DNA of 55,481 bases from Christensenellaceae bacterium (lineage in GTDB: Bacteria > Bacillota > Clostridia > Christensenellales > UBA1750): assembly GCA_031280685.1 (NCBI GenBank), contig JAITGM010000047.1, positions 1-55,481 of the forward strand, given 5' to 3'. Below the pieces are notes generated by a model. The model had not been told where the DNA came from. It did no database searches and saw only the letters and a list, made by a program, of their open reading frames with translations. This document shows, in pieces, positions 13,098 to 21,127 of this stretch (the stretch's first letter is position 1; every line of letters begins with the position of its first letter). A program made the translations under genes and the position numbers.

Positions 13098-14624
13098 CTA
13101 GGCCTTCGTTTTTGAAATCCGAACCGAAGCACTATTTCCTTCGGCCTCGTCTTTAGGCTCCTCGCTGCTGTCTAACATCTCAATGAATGAAATCTGCTTT
13201 CCGTCCTTCATATTGTAGTAGATCACAATCTTATCATCGTACACATAGACGGAATTCACAAAAGTATTGATGATGTGCTGCTGAAACTCTGGATCTAACG
13301 CATCTCCGGCGCAGAACAGCTTCATCCACGCGAGAATCTGCTCTTTCGAATAACGGATGCCGTTCGCGATTCTCAGCCGGGCAAGATCCGCCTCGAGATC
13401 GGCCTTCTGCGCATCCAGGGCCTCGGCTTTCTCCTCGATCCGCCTCTTTACGATTTTTGAAGGCGTGGCGAGAAGCTCATCGACCGCGGTGCTTATCTCT
13501 CGGTCGAGGGAAGAGATGCGGCGCTCGAGAGATCTAAGTTGCTTGTCCGAAAACTCGTTTTCATACTCTTCAACGACGCACCTGGCGATGTAGTCCATGC
13601 GCTCTGGAACGAGAACATATTCAACTGTCTGCTCAACCACATACCATTCAAGAAAAGCTTTCTTTTCGCTCTTCTTTTGGCACGAATGAAACTTTTTTCG
13701 AGCTCCGCATGAGTAATAATGATGGGTATCGCCGGTTCTGCTCGTGCCGGAGTCACCGACGAGCCTCGCTCCGCACATGCCGCAATAGGCTTTGCCTTGA
13801 AGGAAATAGATCTCGCGGGCCTTGGAGGCGGCTGGAGCGCGGCGAACAGCATCTAGCCGCGCCTGCACCCGTCGAAATGTTTCTTCATCGATGAGCGCTT
13901 CGCAGCCGCCTGCTACCTCCTGGCCGTTAAAGATATATCGCCCGATATATTTCTCATTGCGCAGGGCGTCCTGAAAGGAAGAGAAAGAAAGTGGCTTGCC
14001 GAAATAACTTCGGATGCCTTTGGCGTTCAGCTCATCGATGATTTTCTTTTTGGGGACACCGGCGGCATACTGCTCGAACACGAAGCGGATGGTCGGCGCC
14101 GTTCTCTCGTCGGCGACGAGCTTTTTATCAACCACTTTGAAGCCCATTGGTGGAATGGCGCCCAAATAGGTGCCTTTTATGATACTTTCGCGCTGCCCGC
14201 GCTTCACGTGCTTTGAGAGGTTGGCCGAGTAGTATTCGGCCATGCTTTCGAGCAATCCTTCGAGAATGATACCCTCGGGCGAGTCTGTGATGGGCTCGGT
14301 AACGGATATAACCTTTACGCCGTATTTCTTCAGACGTGCCTTATAAGTCGCGCTGTCAAAACGATTTCGGGCAAATCGATCAAACTTCCAAACGATCACG
14401 ATTTGGAATTGCTTCTTGGCGGCGTCTGCGATCATGCGCTGGAAGTCCGGGCGGCCGTCATAACGCCCGGTTAAAGCGCGATCGATATATTCGCCTACAA
14501 TTTGATAACCGTCACGTTCGGCAAGGGCGTAGCAGTCGCGAAGCTGCCCTTCGATGCTTTGCTCCGTCTGCCCATGGCTGGAATAGCGGGCATAGATTAC
14601 GGCATTGATCTTATTGGTGGCCAT
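13098..14624 (-). CDS. Large serine recombinase (probable prophage integrase)
   Basis: 508 aa. Resolvase-type catalytic domain (residues 6-155) with the active-site Ser in YARYSSHGQ and conserved Arg residues (VWKFDRFARNRFD), then the recombinase domain (about 170-270), a zinc ribbon (CGMCGARLVGDSG to CGARKKFHSC, about 300-345), and a coiled coil (about 360-430). Such enzymes join attP and attB by a Ser-DNA link and need no host factor; excision needs a directionality factor. Start ATG has AAAAGGGG upstream. The gene is read outward at the left end of the prophage, the expected place for an integrase next to attL. The coding 3' end may form part of the att region. Confidence 0.9.
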   Translation of the reverse strand: MATNKINAVIYARYSSHGQTEQSIEGQLRDCYALAERDGYQIVGEYIDRALTGRYDGRPDFQRMIADAAKKQFQIVIVWKFDRFARNRFDSATYKARLKKYGVKVISVTEPITDSPEGIILEGLLESMAEYYSANLSKHVKRGQRESIIKGTYLGAIPPMGFKVVDKKLVADERTAPTIRFVFEQYAAGVPKKKIIDELNAKGIRSYFGKPLSFSSFQDALRNEKYIGRYIFNGQEVAGGCEALIDEETFRRVQARLDAVRRAPAASKAREIYFLQGKAYCGMCGARLVGDSGTSRTGDTHHYYSCGARKKFHSCQKKSEKKAFLEWYVVEQTVEYVLVPERMDYIARCVVEEYENEFSDKQLRSLERRISSLDREISTAVDELLATPSKIVKRRIEEKAEALDAQKADLEADLARLRIANGIRYSKEQILAWMKLFCAGDALDPEFQQHIINTFVNSVYVYDDKIVIYYNMKDGKQISFIEMLDSSEEPKDEAEGNSASVRISKTKA

Positions 14625-14706
14625 TTCGCACCCCTTTTGTTTGACACGAAAGCTTTGCTAATCAATAAAATTTACAATTTTGATCATCTGATCAATAGTA
14701 TCTTTC

Positions 14707-15045
14707 TTATAACCCAAGTTTTGCAAGATTAGTTTTTGTGCGTGCCTTCATGGCGACTTGCACGTTTAAAACACTGTTCTTAAAATCAACGTGACGCCAA
14801 TCGAGCGCGATGGTCTCATTCGGTCGAGGCCCGCAATAAAGCATGACCTTAACCCAGGGCTCAGCACGATGCAGAGGGCAGAATTCAAGAAAGGCCGCTC
14901 TTTCGTCGGGGGTCAAACTGCGATGCAGGAGTTTCCGGGCCTTCTTATCGTAGGCTTCGGCAGGCGTCTTTCCCACAACTTCATAGCGCCTTTCGTTGAA
15001 ATAGAAAGTTACGCGCTTGTAGTCGTACTTCTTTTGACCCGACAT
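14707..15045 (-). pseudogene. Tyrosine integrase remnant (internally deleted and C-terminally truncated)
   Basis: The 112-aa frame joins a typical Arm-binding N-terminus (KRVTFYFNERRYEVVGKTPA) straight to the start of a catalytic domain (SLTPDERAAFLEFC, LYCGPRPNETIALDWRHVDF with the first catalytic Arg). The core-binding domain of roughly 120-130 residues is missing, and the frame ends before the H-x-x-R and Tyr motifs, so it cannot catalyse recombination. It has a proper start with AGGAGG upstream (from the reverse of 15046-15056). Likely the displaced former integrase of this phage or a regulatory remnant; a truncated DNA-binding product is still possible. Confidence 0.8.
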
Positions 15046-15069
15046 GAAGAACCTCCTAGTTGACGGGGT

Positions 15070-17580
15070 TTATAATGAAAAACGGGACAACGGCAATTGA
15101 TTCAAAGTTACTTTCAGCCGACTTTCCTCGCCGCTCTGGTTAGTTTGAAAGCGGAGGATTGGAATCCCGATTCGCTGGAAAAGCATATTCTTCATGGCAT
15201 CGCGATCAGCCTGGACCGTTCCTTTTTTGTGAAAGGCGTACCCGTCGACTTCGATCGCGAGCGCAGGCTCTTTATTCATCTTAAAAAAAATGAGAAAATC
15301 AACGTGTGCCCAAGGGTGCGAAACGTAAGCGGACTCTTCTTGAGAAAGGTTGTCAAGCTCCTGAAATATGTTGCTTAGCGAAACGTGATGCGCCACACCG
15401 AGGGAGGTATATGCTTCGGAAGACAAAATGTTTTCGAGGATCGTGCTCATTAGATTTTCTGAGTCATACTCGGAAATGCGTTTGTATTTTTTGAGATAAT
15501 CCTTTCGCTGCTGAGTGTTCGCTTTATATAAAAGGTCAAAAACGGAATGAACGTGGCTATGAGAAAAAGAGAGGTTGTTATAATTGATGTACTTTACAAG
15601 ATCGCCGTAATTAGTACGTTCGTTCCGAGGATCTTGCGAAATAACCACAACGAGACTGCGGATCGCACGGGAAACAGCCACATTCAGAAATTTATAGTTA
15701 TCAACAAACGGAGAAATCACATTATCCACAGTAGAGAGAATGATTGCCGGCTTCTCTCGTCCCTGAAACTTATGTACGGTAGAAATATCGCAAAGGGTTC
15801 CGAGCTGGCGCTCTATTTCGTGCACCTGTTTTCTGTAAGGCGCAATAATTCCGATGTCGAAAATGCCGGACTGGTGCAGGTGTGGCAAAGCTTCGGCTAG
15901 TATGACGTCGATTTGGCGCTGGTTGTAACGGTCGCGTGCATGGTTGCCGACGGAAGTTTGAATGACACTTAACACATCGCTTTCGCCTGAGTCTTTAGTG
16001 AGAGGAATTAGCTGCCCGTTATAAAATTTTTCATTGAAAAAGCCAACGATTTTCGGATGGGAACGATAATGCTCTCGCAACAGTACCGATGGAGCGGATG
16101 GCCAAATCAAAAGAGAGGAAGACAAAACGCTGTGCAGCGAATAACTGTAAGTGTCATTCACCGAATGCTCTTTTAAAATTGCGGTTGATTCTTTTTTGTT
16201 CTTGGCTGTTACCACGTTCGGAAGTTGCTGCTGATCTCCGACGATGACCACATTTTTGGCGCGTGAGAAGGCTAAGACGGCGGTAGCTAAGTCTACCTGA
16301 GATGCCTCGTCGATGATCAAGTAGTCATATAGAACACTGTCATCGAAGACGTTCGATAAAGAGTAGGTGGAACTTAAAATCAGAGGGTATTCCTTGAGAA
16401 ACATCGGAGAATTGATTTTACCAAACCGCTTTCTTTCGTTGTGCCAGGGGAAGCGTCTGGCGAGAATAGCCTTTAATAGCCTCATAGATTTTTTGGAAAG
16501 ATCCGAAAGCTTATCGGAAAACATATTCTCGGAGACATAGCTTTCCAAAGCATCTTTTTCGTTCCTGAGATTTGATTCCGTAGCAATATAATATTGGCGT
16601 TGAAGTATTAAAACCGCCTGATCTGCAGGTAATTTACACAATGAATAGACGGAAGCACCATACTTGAGCCAAATAGATATTTCGTAAAACCAAGCACGAA
16701 CACGAACCAAAATTCCTATAGAATCGCGCATTTCATCCAAGCGTTCCATTTCGATTTTCGCCCAGAGAAGCTTCTTGGGCGAAAGAAATTGCAACCCATC
16801 AGGCGGTTGATTGCCGCGCACTTTTTGGGCGTATAACCGATCAAAGTGTTTGCGCTCCGTATCAAGGTTGAGTAACTCAACGTCGATTTTTGCAATGCTA
16901 TTTTTGATTTCTAACATGTGGGTTAAATCGTCCTCGAGCATAGAGACTGCGCTCGTTTCATTCTCAATAGACTGCTTATCGAGCACCCATGACTGCATAT
17001 CTGGATACTTTCCAGTCTGATCCCTCAAAAATTGCCGCTTATTAGCGTTGTTACCTAGGAATGCGCCCAAAAAGTCCAAATCGTATTTGGAGAGTTTTTC
17101 AATAACATTTGAGGTTGCAAGGTTGTTGGCAGAAACAACCGCAACCGTTTTGTTTTGCAAAACAATGTTGGCTATGATGTTTAGAATCGTCTGCGTTTTG
17201 CCGGTTCCGGGAGGGCCTTGAATGATACTAACCTGTGACCGAAATGCATTCTCTACTGCGGTTTTTTGGCTCAAGTTTATGCCAAAAGGATAGATGAGTC
17301 GTGAAGAACAGGAGCGAGGAAGGAGGGGGATGTCTGGGCATAAGTAACTTGGGAGCACGGTATCGCTGTGCACCCTTAATCTGTCGTACTGAACCTCAAG
17401 AAGGTTTACCTTTTCGTCCGGAGGTGGCGGGTCCAAAGAAACCGGGGAATGCGGGGGATCGGTTATGGGTGAGGGATCCTGCTCATCATCGCCAGTTGTT
17501 AAACCAACTGCGGAGGCGAGTTCGCGAAAATATGAAATCATTGTTTGCATAGTATACTTCTGTGTTTCATTAATCGGCAT
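15070..17580 (-). CDS. SF1 helicase-nuclease (AAA_11/AAA_12 helicase with C-terminal PD-(D/E)XK-type domain), candidate defence gene
   Basis: 836 aa. Motif I GPPGTGKT at residues 122-129, motif II IIDEAS at about 422-427, GDQQQLP at 448-454, LREHYRSHP at 501-509, TVHKFQGRE at 601-609 and NVAVSRA at 633-639 define an Upf1-like superfamily 1 helicase. A long helical insert (about 205-380) separates motifs I and II. The C-terminus (about 755-836), with HVDFLIFF and AIEVDGYAFH, looks like a DUF2726/Vsr-type PD-(D/E)XK nuclease core. The gene is clearly AT-richer than its neighbours and lies between integrase and repressor, where phages carry cargo. Anti-phage function is inference from architecture and place. 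The ribosome binding site is weak (GAAAAGAG). Confidence 0.8.
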   Translation of the reverse strand: MPINETQKYTMQTMISYFRELASAVGLTTGDDEQDPSPITDPPHSPVSLDPPPPDEKVNLLEVQYDRLRVHSDTVLPSYLCPDIPLLPRSCSSRLIYPFGINLSQKTAVENAFRSQVSIIQGPPGTGKTQTILNIIANIVLQNKTVAVVSANNLATSNVIEKLSKYDLDFLGAFLGNNANKRQFLRDQTGKYPDMQSWVLDKQSIENETSAVSMLEDDLTHMLEIKNSIAKIDVELLNLDTERKHFDRLYAQKVRGNQPPDGLQFLSPKKLLWAKIEMERLDEMRDSIGILVRVRAWFYEISIWLKYGASVYSLCKLPADQAVLILQRQYYIATESNLRNEKDALESYVSENMFSDKLSDLSKKSMRLLKAILARRFPWHNERKRFGKINSPMFLKEYPLILSSTYSLSNVFDDSVLYDYLIIDEASQVDLATAVLAFSRAKNVVIVGDQQQLPNVVTAKNKKESTAILKEHSVNDTYSYSLHSVLSSSLLIWPSAPSVLLREHYRSHPKIVGFFNEKFYNGQLIPLTKDSGESDVLSVIQTSVGNHARDRYNQRQIDVILAEALPHLHQSGIFDIGIIAPYRKQVHEIERQLGTLCDISTVHKFQGREKPAIILSTVDNVISPFVDNYKFLNVAVSRAIRSLVVVISQDPRNERTNYGDLVKYINYNNLSFSHSHVHSVFDLLYKANTQQRKDYLKKYKRISEYDSENLMSTILENILSSEAYTSLGVAHHVSLSNIFQELDNLSQEESAYVSHPWAHVDFLIFFKMNKEPALAIEVDGYAFHKKGTVQADRDAMKNMLFQRIGIPILRFQTNQSGEESRLKVTLNQLPLSRFSL

Positions 17581-17630
17581 ATATAAACTCTTTTCTGTAG
17601 GATGTTGTATTTGATCGTTAAAAGCGGCGC

Positions 17631-18005
17631 TTATTCCTGGGCCATCTCAAGCTTATGATTTTTCTCGTAACGACCGGTGATGCGAAGATCGCTCACGTAA
17701 ACCACGACCCTTTCTTGCCCATCGGCGTTCAGCGCTCGGAAGTTTTGGAGCAGTTCTGTCTCGACCGCACTCTCCCGTGAAGGAGATTCTTCTTTGCTGT
17801 CCAGATTAAAGGCTTCGACAATGGAAGACCCAAAGAATTTGAACAATTTAACGAGGGCGTTCACATCGGGTTGCGATTGTCCCCTTTCCCAAGAAGCGAT
17901 TGTAGGCTGTTTGACACCCATATACTCGGCAACTTGTTGCTGGGTAAATCCGGCGCGCATGCGATGCACCCTAATTGTGGCTGAAATTTCGGATTTTGTC
18001 AACAT
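17631..18005 (-). CDS. CI-like XRE-family prophage repressor
   Basis: 124 aa with an N-terminal helix-turn-helix (RAGFTQQQVAEYMGVKQPTIASWERG, about residues 17-42) and a short acidic C-terminal part lacking a LexA/CI peptidase domain, so induction is not by the usual self-cleavage. GAGGTG precedes the ATG. It is divergent from the Cro-like gene with paired promoters between them, and sits upstream of the helicase-nuclease and integrase genes on the same strand, so it likely governs lysogeny. Confidence 0.82.
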   Translation of the reverse strand: MLTKSEISATIRVHRMRAGFTQQQVAEYMGVKQPTIASWERGQSQPDVNALVKLFKFFGSSIVEAFNLDSKEESPSRESAVETELLQNFRALNADGQERVVVYVSDLRITGRYEKNHKLEMAQE

Positions 18006-18025
18006 ATTTAAAACACCTCAACCGA

Positions 18026-18054
18026 ATTATAGACACTTAAAGAGTAAAATGCAA
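18026..18054 (-). promoter_or_regulatory. Lysogenic (repressor) promoter
   Basis: Minus strand TTGCAT (18054-18049), 17-base spacer, TATAAT (18031-18026), 21 bases before the repressor ATG. Confidence 0.78.
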
Positions 18055-18085
18055 TAAAAATACCAGGAAGTTTGATGAACGGGTA

Positions 18086-18114
18086 TTGACTATTGAAAAT
18101 CGTGATGTTAGACT
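18086..18114 (+). promoter_or_regulatory. Early lytic promoter
   Basis: TTGACT (18086-18091), 17-base spacer, TAGACT (18109-18114), about 38 bases before the Cro-like ATG. It faces away from the repressor promoter; operators are expected between 18026 and 18114. Confidence 0.75.
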
Positions 18115-18151
18115 AGCGAATATAAAGAATCTTGATATAGAGGTGTTAGAC

Positions 18152-18355
18152 ATGGAAGACATCAGGACGAAAATCAAAAAAGCTGTGAAAGAACGAGGCT
18201 TAATCCAGGCGGCTATAGCAAGGAGGGCCGGAATTTCTCCAGCGAAACTTTCGCAGATCGTGAACTTGCGTAGTGGGCTTTCGCTGGACGATTACTTGCG
18301 CATATGCGGAGCGATTGGCGTAAAACCCAGCGAGATGCTCGACGACATCGCCTAA
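18152..18355 (+). CDS. Cro-like XRE-family regulator
   Basis: 67 aa, nearly all helix-turn-helix (RGLIQAAIARRAGISPAKLSQI, then GLSLDDYLRICGAIGVKPSEM). ATG at 18152 has GAGGTG upstream; the longer frame to 18086 overlaps the promoter and was rejected. First gene of the rightward early operon. Confidence 0.85.
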   Translation: MEDIRTKIKKAVKERGLIQAAIARRAGISPAKLSQIVNLRSGLSLDDYLRICGAIGVKPSEMLDDIA

Positions 18356-18398
18356 CCTGTCCCTCCCTTCTCCCATCCAACGAAAGGAATTAACGCAA

Positions 18399-18683
18399 AT
18401 GCTGAAATGGACACGGCACCTCGTATCGAGCTTGACCGTATACAGGCCGGACTTCATGCGCTGGAAATCCGACGCAGTGCGCACAAATAGCCACCACTTA
18501 GATGCGCCGCTCTATGCGCCGCTCTATTTTATCGATGAAGGGGTGCATGGAGGCTACATTCTCTTTAAGTCGAACCTCGAAGAAAACTCCCGCGTAAGAT
18601 TAGGGAAGTATCAGAAACTACACCTCGCCAAAATAGCCGCCGAAGAAGACATCGCTCCGCGCATTATCATCACGGACCGATAA
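18399..18683 (+). CDS. Hypothetical phage early protein
   Basis: 94 aa, basic, no recognised domain. ATG at 18399 has AAAGGAA upstream. It contains a small tandem repeat (APLYAPLYF). Part of the early operon. Confidence 0.6.
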   Translation: MLKWTRHLVSSLTVYRPDFMRWKSDAVRTNSHHLDAPLYAPLYFIDEGVHGGYILFKSNLEENSRVRLGKYQKLHLAKIAAEEDIAPRIIITDR

Positions 18684-18706
18684 GACCAGAAGAGAGGGAG
18701 CAAACA

Positions 18707-19003
18707 GTGCTCAAGAAAATGAAAGAGTTACTCGCGCGCATCCGCGTCTCGTGTTGGCAAATGCGCTTCGGCCGCGAACCATCCCCAGAGGATCTTCTGA
18801 TCAGGCGGGTGATGAAGCGAATCCACTACGGCCGCGAGCTGAGCCCGGAGGATCTAGAGCGTCTCCTTGATCGACAACCCATGTGCTTTAGATGCGCCAA
18901 TGCCGTAAATGGGCTCAACCCTTGTTTCGTGATCTGCTTGCCGCGTGGCAAATCAATTGAGGTCTATCGCTGGTGCGACGACTATAAACCATCCCAAAAG
19001 TGA
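18707..19003 (+). CDS. Hypothetical phage protein with duplicated GRE-SPEDL motif
   Basis: 98 aa from GTG 18707 (AGGGAG seven bases upstream). An internal repeat is plain: FGREPSPEDLLIRRVMKRI then YGRELSPEDLERLLDR. The C-terminal part has CFRCANAVNGLNPCFVICLP, a possible metal site. Function unknown. Confidence 0.6.
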   Translation: MLKKMKELLARIRVSCWQMRFGREPSPEDLLIRRVMKRIHYGRELSPEDLERLLDRQPMCFRCANAVNGLNPCFVICLPRGKSIEVYRWCDDYKPSQK

Positions 19004-19067
19004 CAAGAATGCCGAGCGGACGGTGCGAAGGCGCTTGGAAAGACGTGAAGAAGGGGGCTTGAGGACG

Positions 19068-19496
19068 ATGGCCATGGAGGAATCTTTATCTGCGGAACTG
19101 CGACGCTTGGCGAACTCACTGATCGCAGGCGACCGATGGGGTAGTGGCATACTCATTGACGCCGCTGACGAACTCGAGAAAATGGATGGCTTTAAGAGTA
19201 GACTGGCCTACGCGCTGGAGCAAGATTCTAAAGCCACACACGAAGAAACTATCAAGACAACTGAGCGCTTAACACGGATCATATTGGCTAAGTACACGGA
19301 CAAAAGCATCGCGCAGATGCTCGAAGCCTGTACCGCGCCTGAAAATCATTTTTGGAACACCTGCGAGCACTGTCCGCTGGCGGACGACGGAATCCCGGTT
19401 TCGTGCTGTTCGGACGCTCTTGGAAGGGCAGCGGCGGAAACGATTTTCGGCCTATTGAGCACAACGCAGGACACGAAATCGGAGGACGTTGAATGA
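19068..19496 (+). CDS. Hypothetical phage protein with cysteine cluster
   Basis: 142 aa. The N-terminal part is helical (LSAELRRLANSLIAGDRWGSG, DAADELEKM), the C-terminal part has CEHCPLADDGIPVSCC, a likely zinc or structural site. ATG at 19068 is preceded by a G-rich stretch. Its stop overlaps the next start (ATGA). Confidence 0.6.
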   Translation: MAMEESLSAELRRLANSLIAGDRWGSGILIDAADELEKMDGFKSRLAYALEQDSKATHEETIKTTERLTRIILAKYTDKSIAQMLEACTAPENHFWNTCEHCPLADDGIPVSCCSDALGRAAAETIFGLLSTTQDTKSEDVE

Positions 19497-19753
19497 CCAC
19501 GTTGGAACTGTACACCTCGGAATTCAAAATCGCCTGGGCGATCGCGCGCTACCATGGAACCGTTGCGCGGTTGGTTAGTGTCGAAAAATCGCACTTTGAT
19601 CAGGCCGCCGGCCAGGTGCACGCGCTGGGCAAAATCTATAGATCTCGCAAGCTGAAGGACGCAGGCAAAACGCCAATGCTGGAAGCGTGGTTTAAGCTCG
19701 CACGGCGTGGGAAAGGCGATAGCCTGGAGGTTGTGGAGGTGCGAAATGTCTGA
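19493..19753 (+). CDS. Hypothetical phage protein
   Basis: 86 aa, basic, no recognised domain. Start overlaps the preceding stop (ATGA) and its 3' end overlaps the next start, so it is translationally coupled on both sides. Confidence 0.55.
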   Translation: MTTLELYTSEFKIAWAIARYHGTVARLVSVEKSHFDQAAGQVHALGKIYRSRKLKDAGKTPMLEAWFKLARRGKGDSLEVVEVRNV

Positions 19754-19934
19754 TCTTTCTGTGCTTTTTGGGATTGCAGTTTACATCATTGGCCTAGTGA
19801 CCTTGGGAATCTGGGCAATCAAGCTCATGATCGCAGCCATGAACTCAGTTGCAACGGCTATCGAAGACGCGAGAGTCCGTGCAGGGGCCATGCGCGACAT
19901 TAAGAAAGCCTTATACGGAACGGGGAGGAAATGA
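19746..19934 (+). CDS. Small single-pass membrane protein with duplicated tail sequence
   Basis: 62 aa: membrane segment at about residues 5-32 and a cytoplasmic tail (EDARVRAGAMRDIKKAL). The tail is almost identical to that of the 31-aa ORF at 20314. AGGTTGTGGAGG lies upstream. Function unknown. Confidence 0.6.
   Translation: MSDLSVLFGIAVYIIGLVTLGIWAIKLMIAAMNSVATAIEDARVRAGAMRDIKKALYGTGRK
19852..19915 (+). repeat. 60-bp direct repeat, first copy
   Basis: GAAGACGCGAGAGTCCGTG and the following 40 bases recur at 20329-20393 with about four differences. It encodes the tail of the 62-aa membrane protein. Confidence 0.85.
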
Positions 19935-20029
19935 AGACGCCAAGACCACTTCAGAGAATCACGATTGAAAGCGAAGGAGATGAAACACTGATGATCGAAA
20001 CGCGCTGCTTCGGACTGGCGTGGGATTAG
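19931..20029 (+). CDS. Tiny hypothetical phage protein (32 aa)
   Basis: ATG at 19931 overlaps the preceding TGA (ATGA) and has GGGGAGGAA just before it. Reads MKTPRPLQRITIESEGDE..., ending at TAG 20027-20029. The ATGA coupling and good ribosome binding site support translation; function unknown. Confidence 0.45.
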   Translation: MKTPRPLQRITIESEGDETLMIETRCFGLAWD

Positions 20030-20044
20030 AAAGGAGGGCCTGGC

Positions 20045-20308
20045 ATGTCGCGGATCCTGCAACCGAATGAAAAACTTGTCATGGCCGGCGTCCTTGGCGT
20101 CCGGGCGCCCGGCGGGGAGGTCATCGAGAACGTGGAGCTTTACGAGATCGTGAGGGACGGCGCCACGACTGACCCCTGCGCCGAGCTCACCGCTGGCGAG
20201 AGAGCGGCATGCAAGGAAACGGTGCGGTTCATGGCGGCGGAGTTTGGCAAGTACGTAAGGGGCACGGATGCGCTGAAGCGGCGCGAGAAGCGGCAGAAGG
20301 AGGCTTGA
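20045..20308 (+). CDS. Hypothetical phage protein
   Basis: 87 aa with AAAGGAGG before the ATG. The N-terminal half is beta-rich (VMAGVLGVRAPGGEVIENVEL), the C-terminal half is basic and helical. No recognised domain. Confidence 0.6.
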   Translation: MSRILQPNEKLVMAGVLGVRAPGGEVIENVELYEIVRDGATTDPCAELTAGERAACKETVRFMAAEFGKYVRGTDALKRREKRQKEA

Positions 20309-20313
20309 TTATC

Positions 20314-20409
20314 ATGAAACCCATTGCAACGGAGATAGAAGACGCAAGAGTCCGTGCAGGGGCCATGCGCGACATTAAGAAAGCCTTAGAAGGAGTGAAG
20401 GTGCTATGA
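20314..20409 (+). CDS. Tiny ORF (31 aa) carrying the duplicated tail
   Basis: ATG at 20314 with AGAAGGAGG upstream. Encodes MKPIATEIEDARVRAGAMRD and more, nearly the same as the tail of the 62-aa membrane protein but without the membrane segment. It overlaps the next gene start. Likely made by segment duplication. Confidence 0.45.
   Translation: MKPIATEIEDARVRAGAMRDIKKALEGVKVL
20329..20393 (+). repeat. 60-bp direct repeat, second copy
   Basis: Near-identical to 19852-19915; the reading frame is kept in both. Confidence 0.85.
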
Positions 20410-20648
20410 TGGTATTGAAGTCCGAGCGGACAAGACCATGCCCGAGGTGCGGCTCTATGCCGATTATAGGCAAGTACAAAAATCCCACCATGACCAGCTC
20501 GCTCTTTTATATTGAGTGCTCGGGGTGTCGCTGGGGACACAACACGCTCTTTGCCTATCCAATCAAGTCCAAAATCATTGCCGTCTGGAACGACTGCGTG
20601 GAACGATGCGATGAGCACCCGAGGGATCTTGTGGGAGGTGGTGATTGA
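20406..20648 (+). CDS. Lar-like restriction-alleviation family zinc-ribbon protein
   Basis: 80 aa with the layout of Lar-family proteins: PCPRCGS near residue 12, a second pair IECSGCRWG near residue 40, and the AVWNDC ending equivalent to the family's A-x-x-WN. Lar of Rac prophage relieves EcoKI restriction, but most relatives are untested zinc proteins. AAGGTG precedes the start. Its stop overlaps the next start region. Confidence 0.65.
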   Translation: MMVLKSERTRPCPRCGSMPIIGKYKNPTMTSSLFYIECSGCRWGHNTLFAYPIKSKIIAVWNDCVERCDEHPRDLVGGGD

Positions 20649-20860
20649 TGTCATCGACCCCGGAATCGAAAATCAATTTGGTAGACACGAACTATCTAAA
20701 CGAAAATGTGATTTCCGGCAGAAAACCCATCGGACTCTTTATGGCCTGGGACGGCGAAAGCTGGATCGCAGTAGATAATTCCACTGGAGACGCCTTTACA
20801 GAGGAGTTCGAAACGGCGAACGACGCAAAGGCGTGGCTTTTGGAAGCGGGGGAGTTTTGA
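20648..20860 (+). CDS. Hypothetical phage protein
   Basis: 70 aa. GGAGGTG lies seven bases before the ATG at 20648. The second half, GLFMAWDGESWIAVDNSTGDA and FETANDAKAWL, has a small alpha-beta pattern seen in short phage proteins of unknown role. The TGA stop overlaps the next ATG. Confidence 0.6.
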   Translation: MSSTPESKINLVDTNYLNENVISGRKPIGLFMAWDGESWIAVDNSTGDAFTEEFETANDAKAWLLEAGEF

Positions 20861-21093
20861 TGAGTGTAAAGCAAAAACGCTTTCTGACGGTGGAGGACAT
20901 GACGCCCGAACAGATCGTACAAGCGCTTGAAAACGATTGTCTCTGCATAACGCACTGTTTTCGCTGTCCGCTCGAAGGTCACACGAAGCCGAGATACGCA
21001 TGCAAGCACGAGGTTATGCAAAGGGCGGCCAAGATGCTCAGATCGCCCCTCGAGGAGGAGCGCGTCCCGCCGGATCGGTTTGACCAGCCCTAG
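20860..21093 (+). CDS. Hypothetical phage protein with cysteine motif
   Basis: 77 aa; ATG overlaps the previous stop (TGATG). Contains CLCITHCFRCPLEGHTKPRYAC, a likely zinc site. Function unknown. Confidence 0.58.
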   Translation: MSVKQKRFLTVEDMTPEQIVQALENDCLCITHCFRCPLEGHTKPRYACKHEVMQRAAKMLRSPLEEERVPPDRFDQP

Positions 21094-21127
21094 GGGGCCG
21101 GTTCGATCGGCCAGGAAGGAGTGCTAA

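Noticed and set aside
14682..14695. TGATCA-TC-TGATCA as an operator for the recombinase
   Set aside because: Position is suitable but two short palindromes alone are not enough support; no further copies seen nearby.
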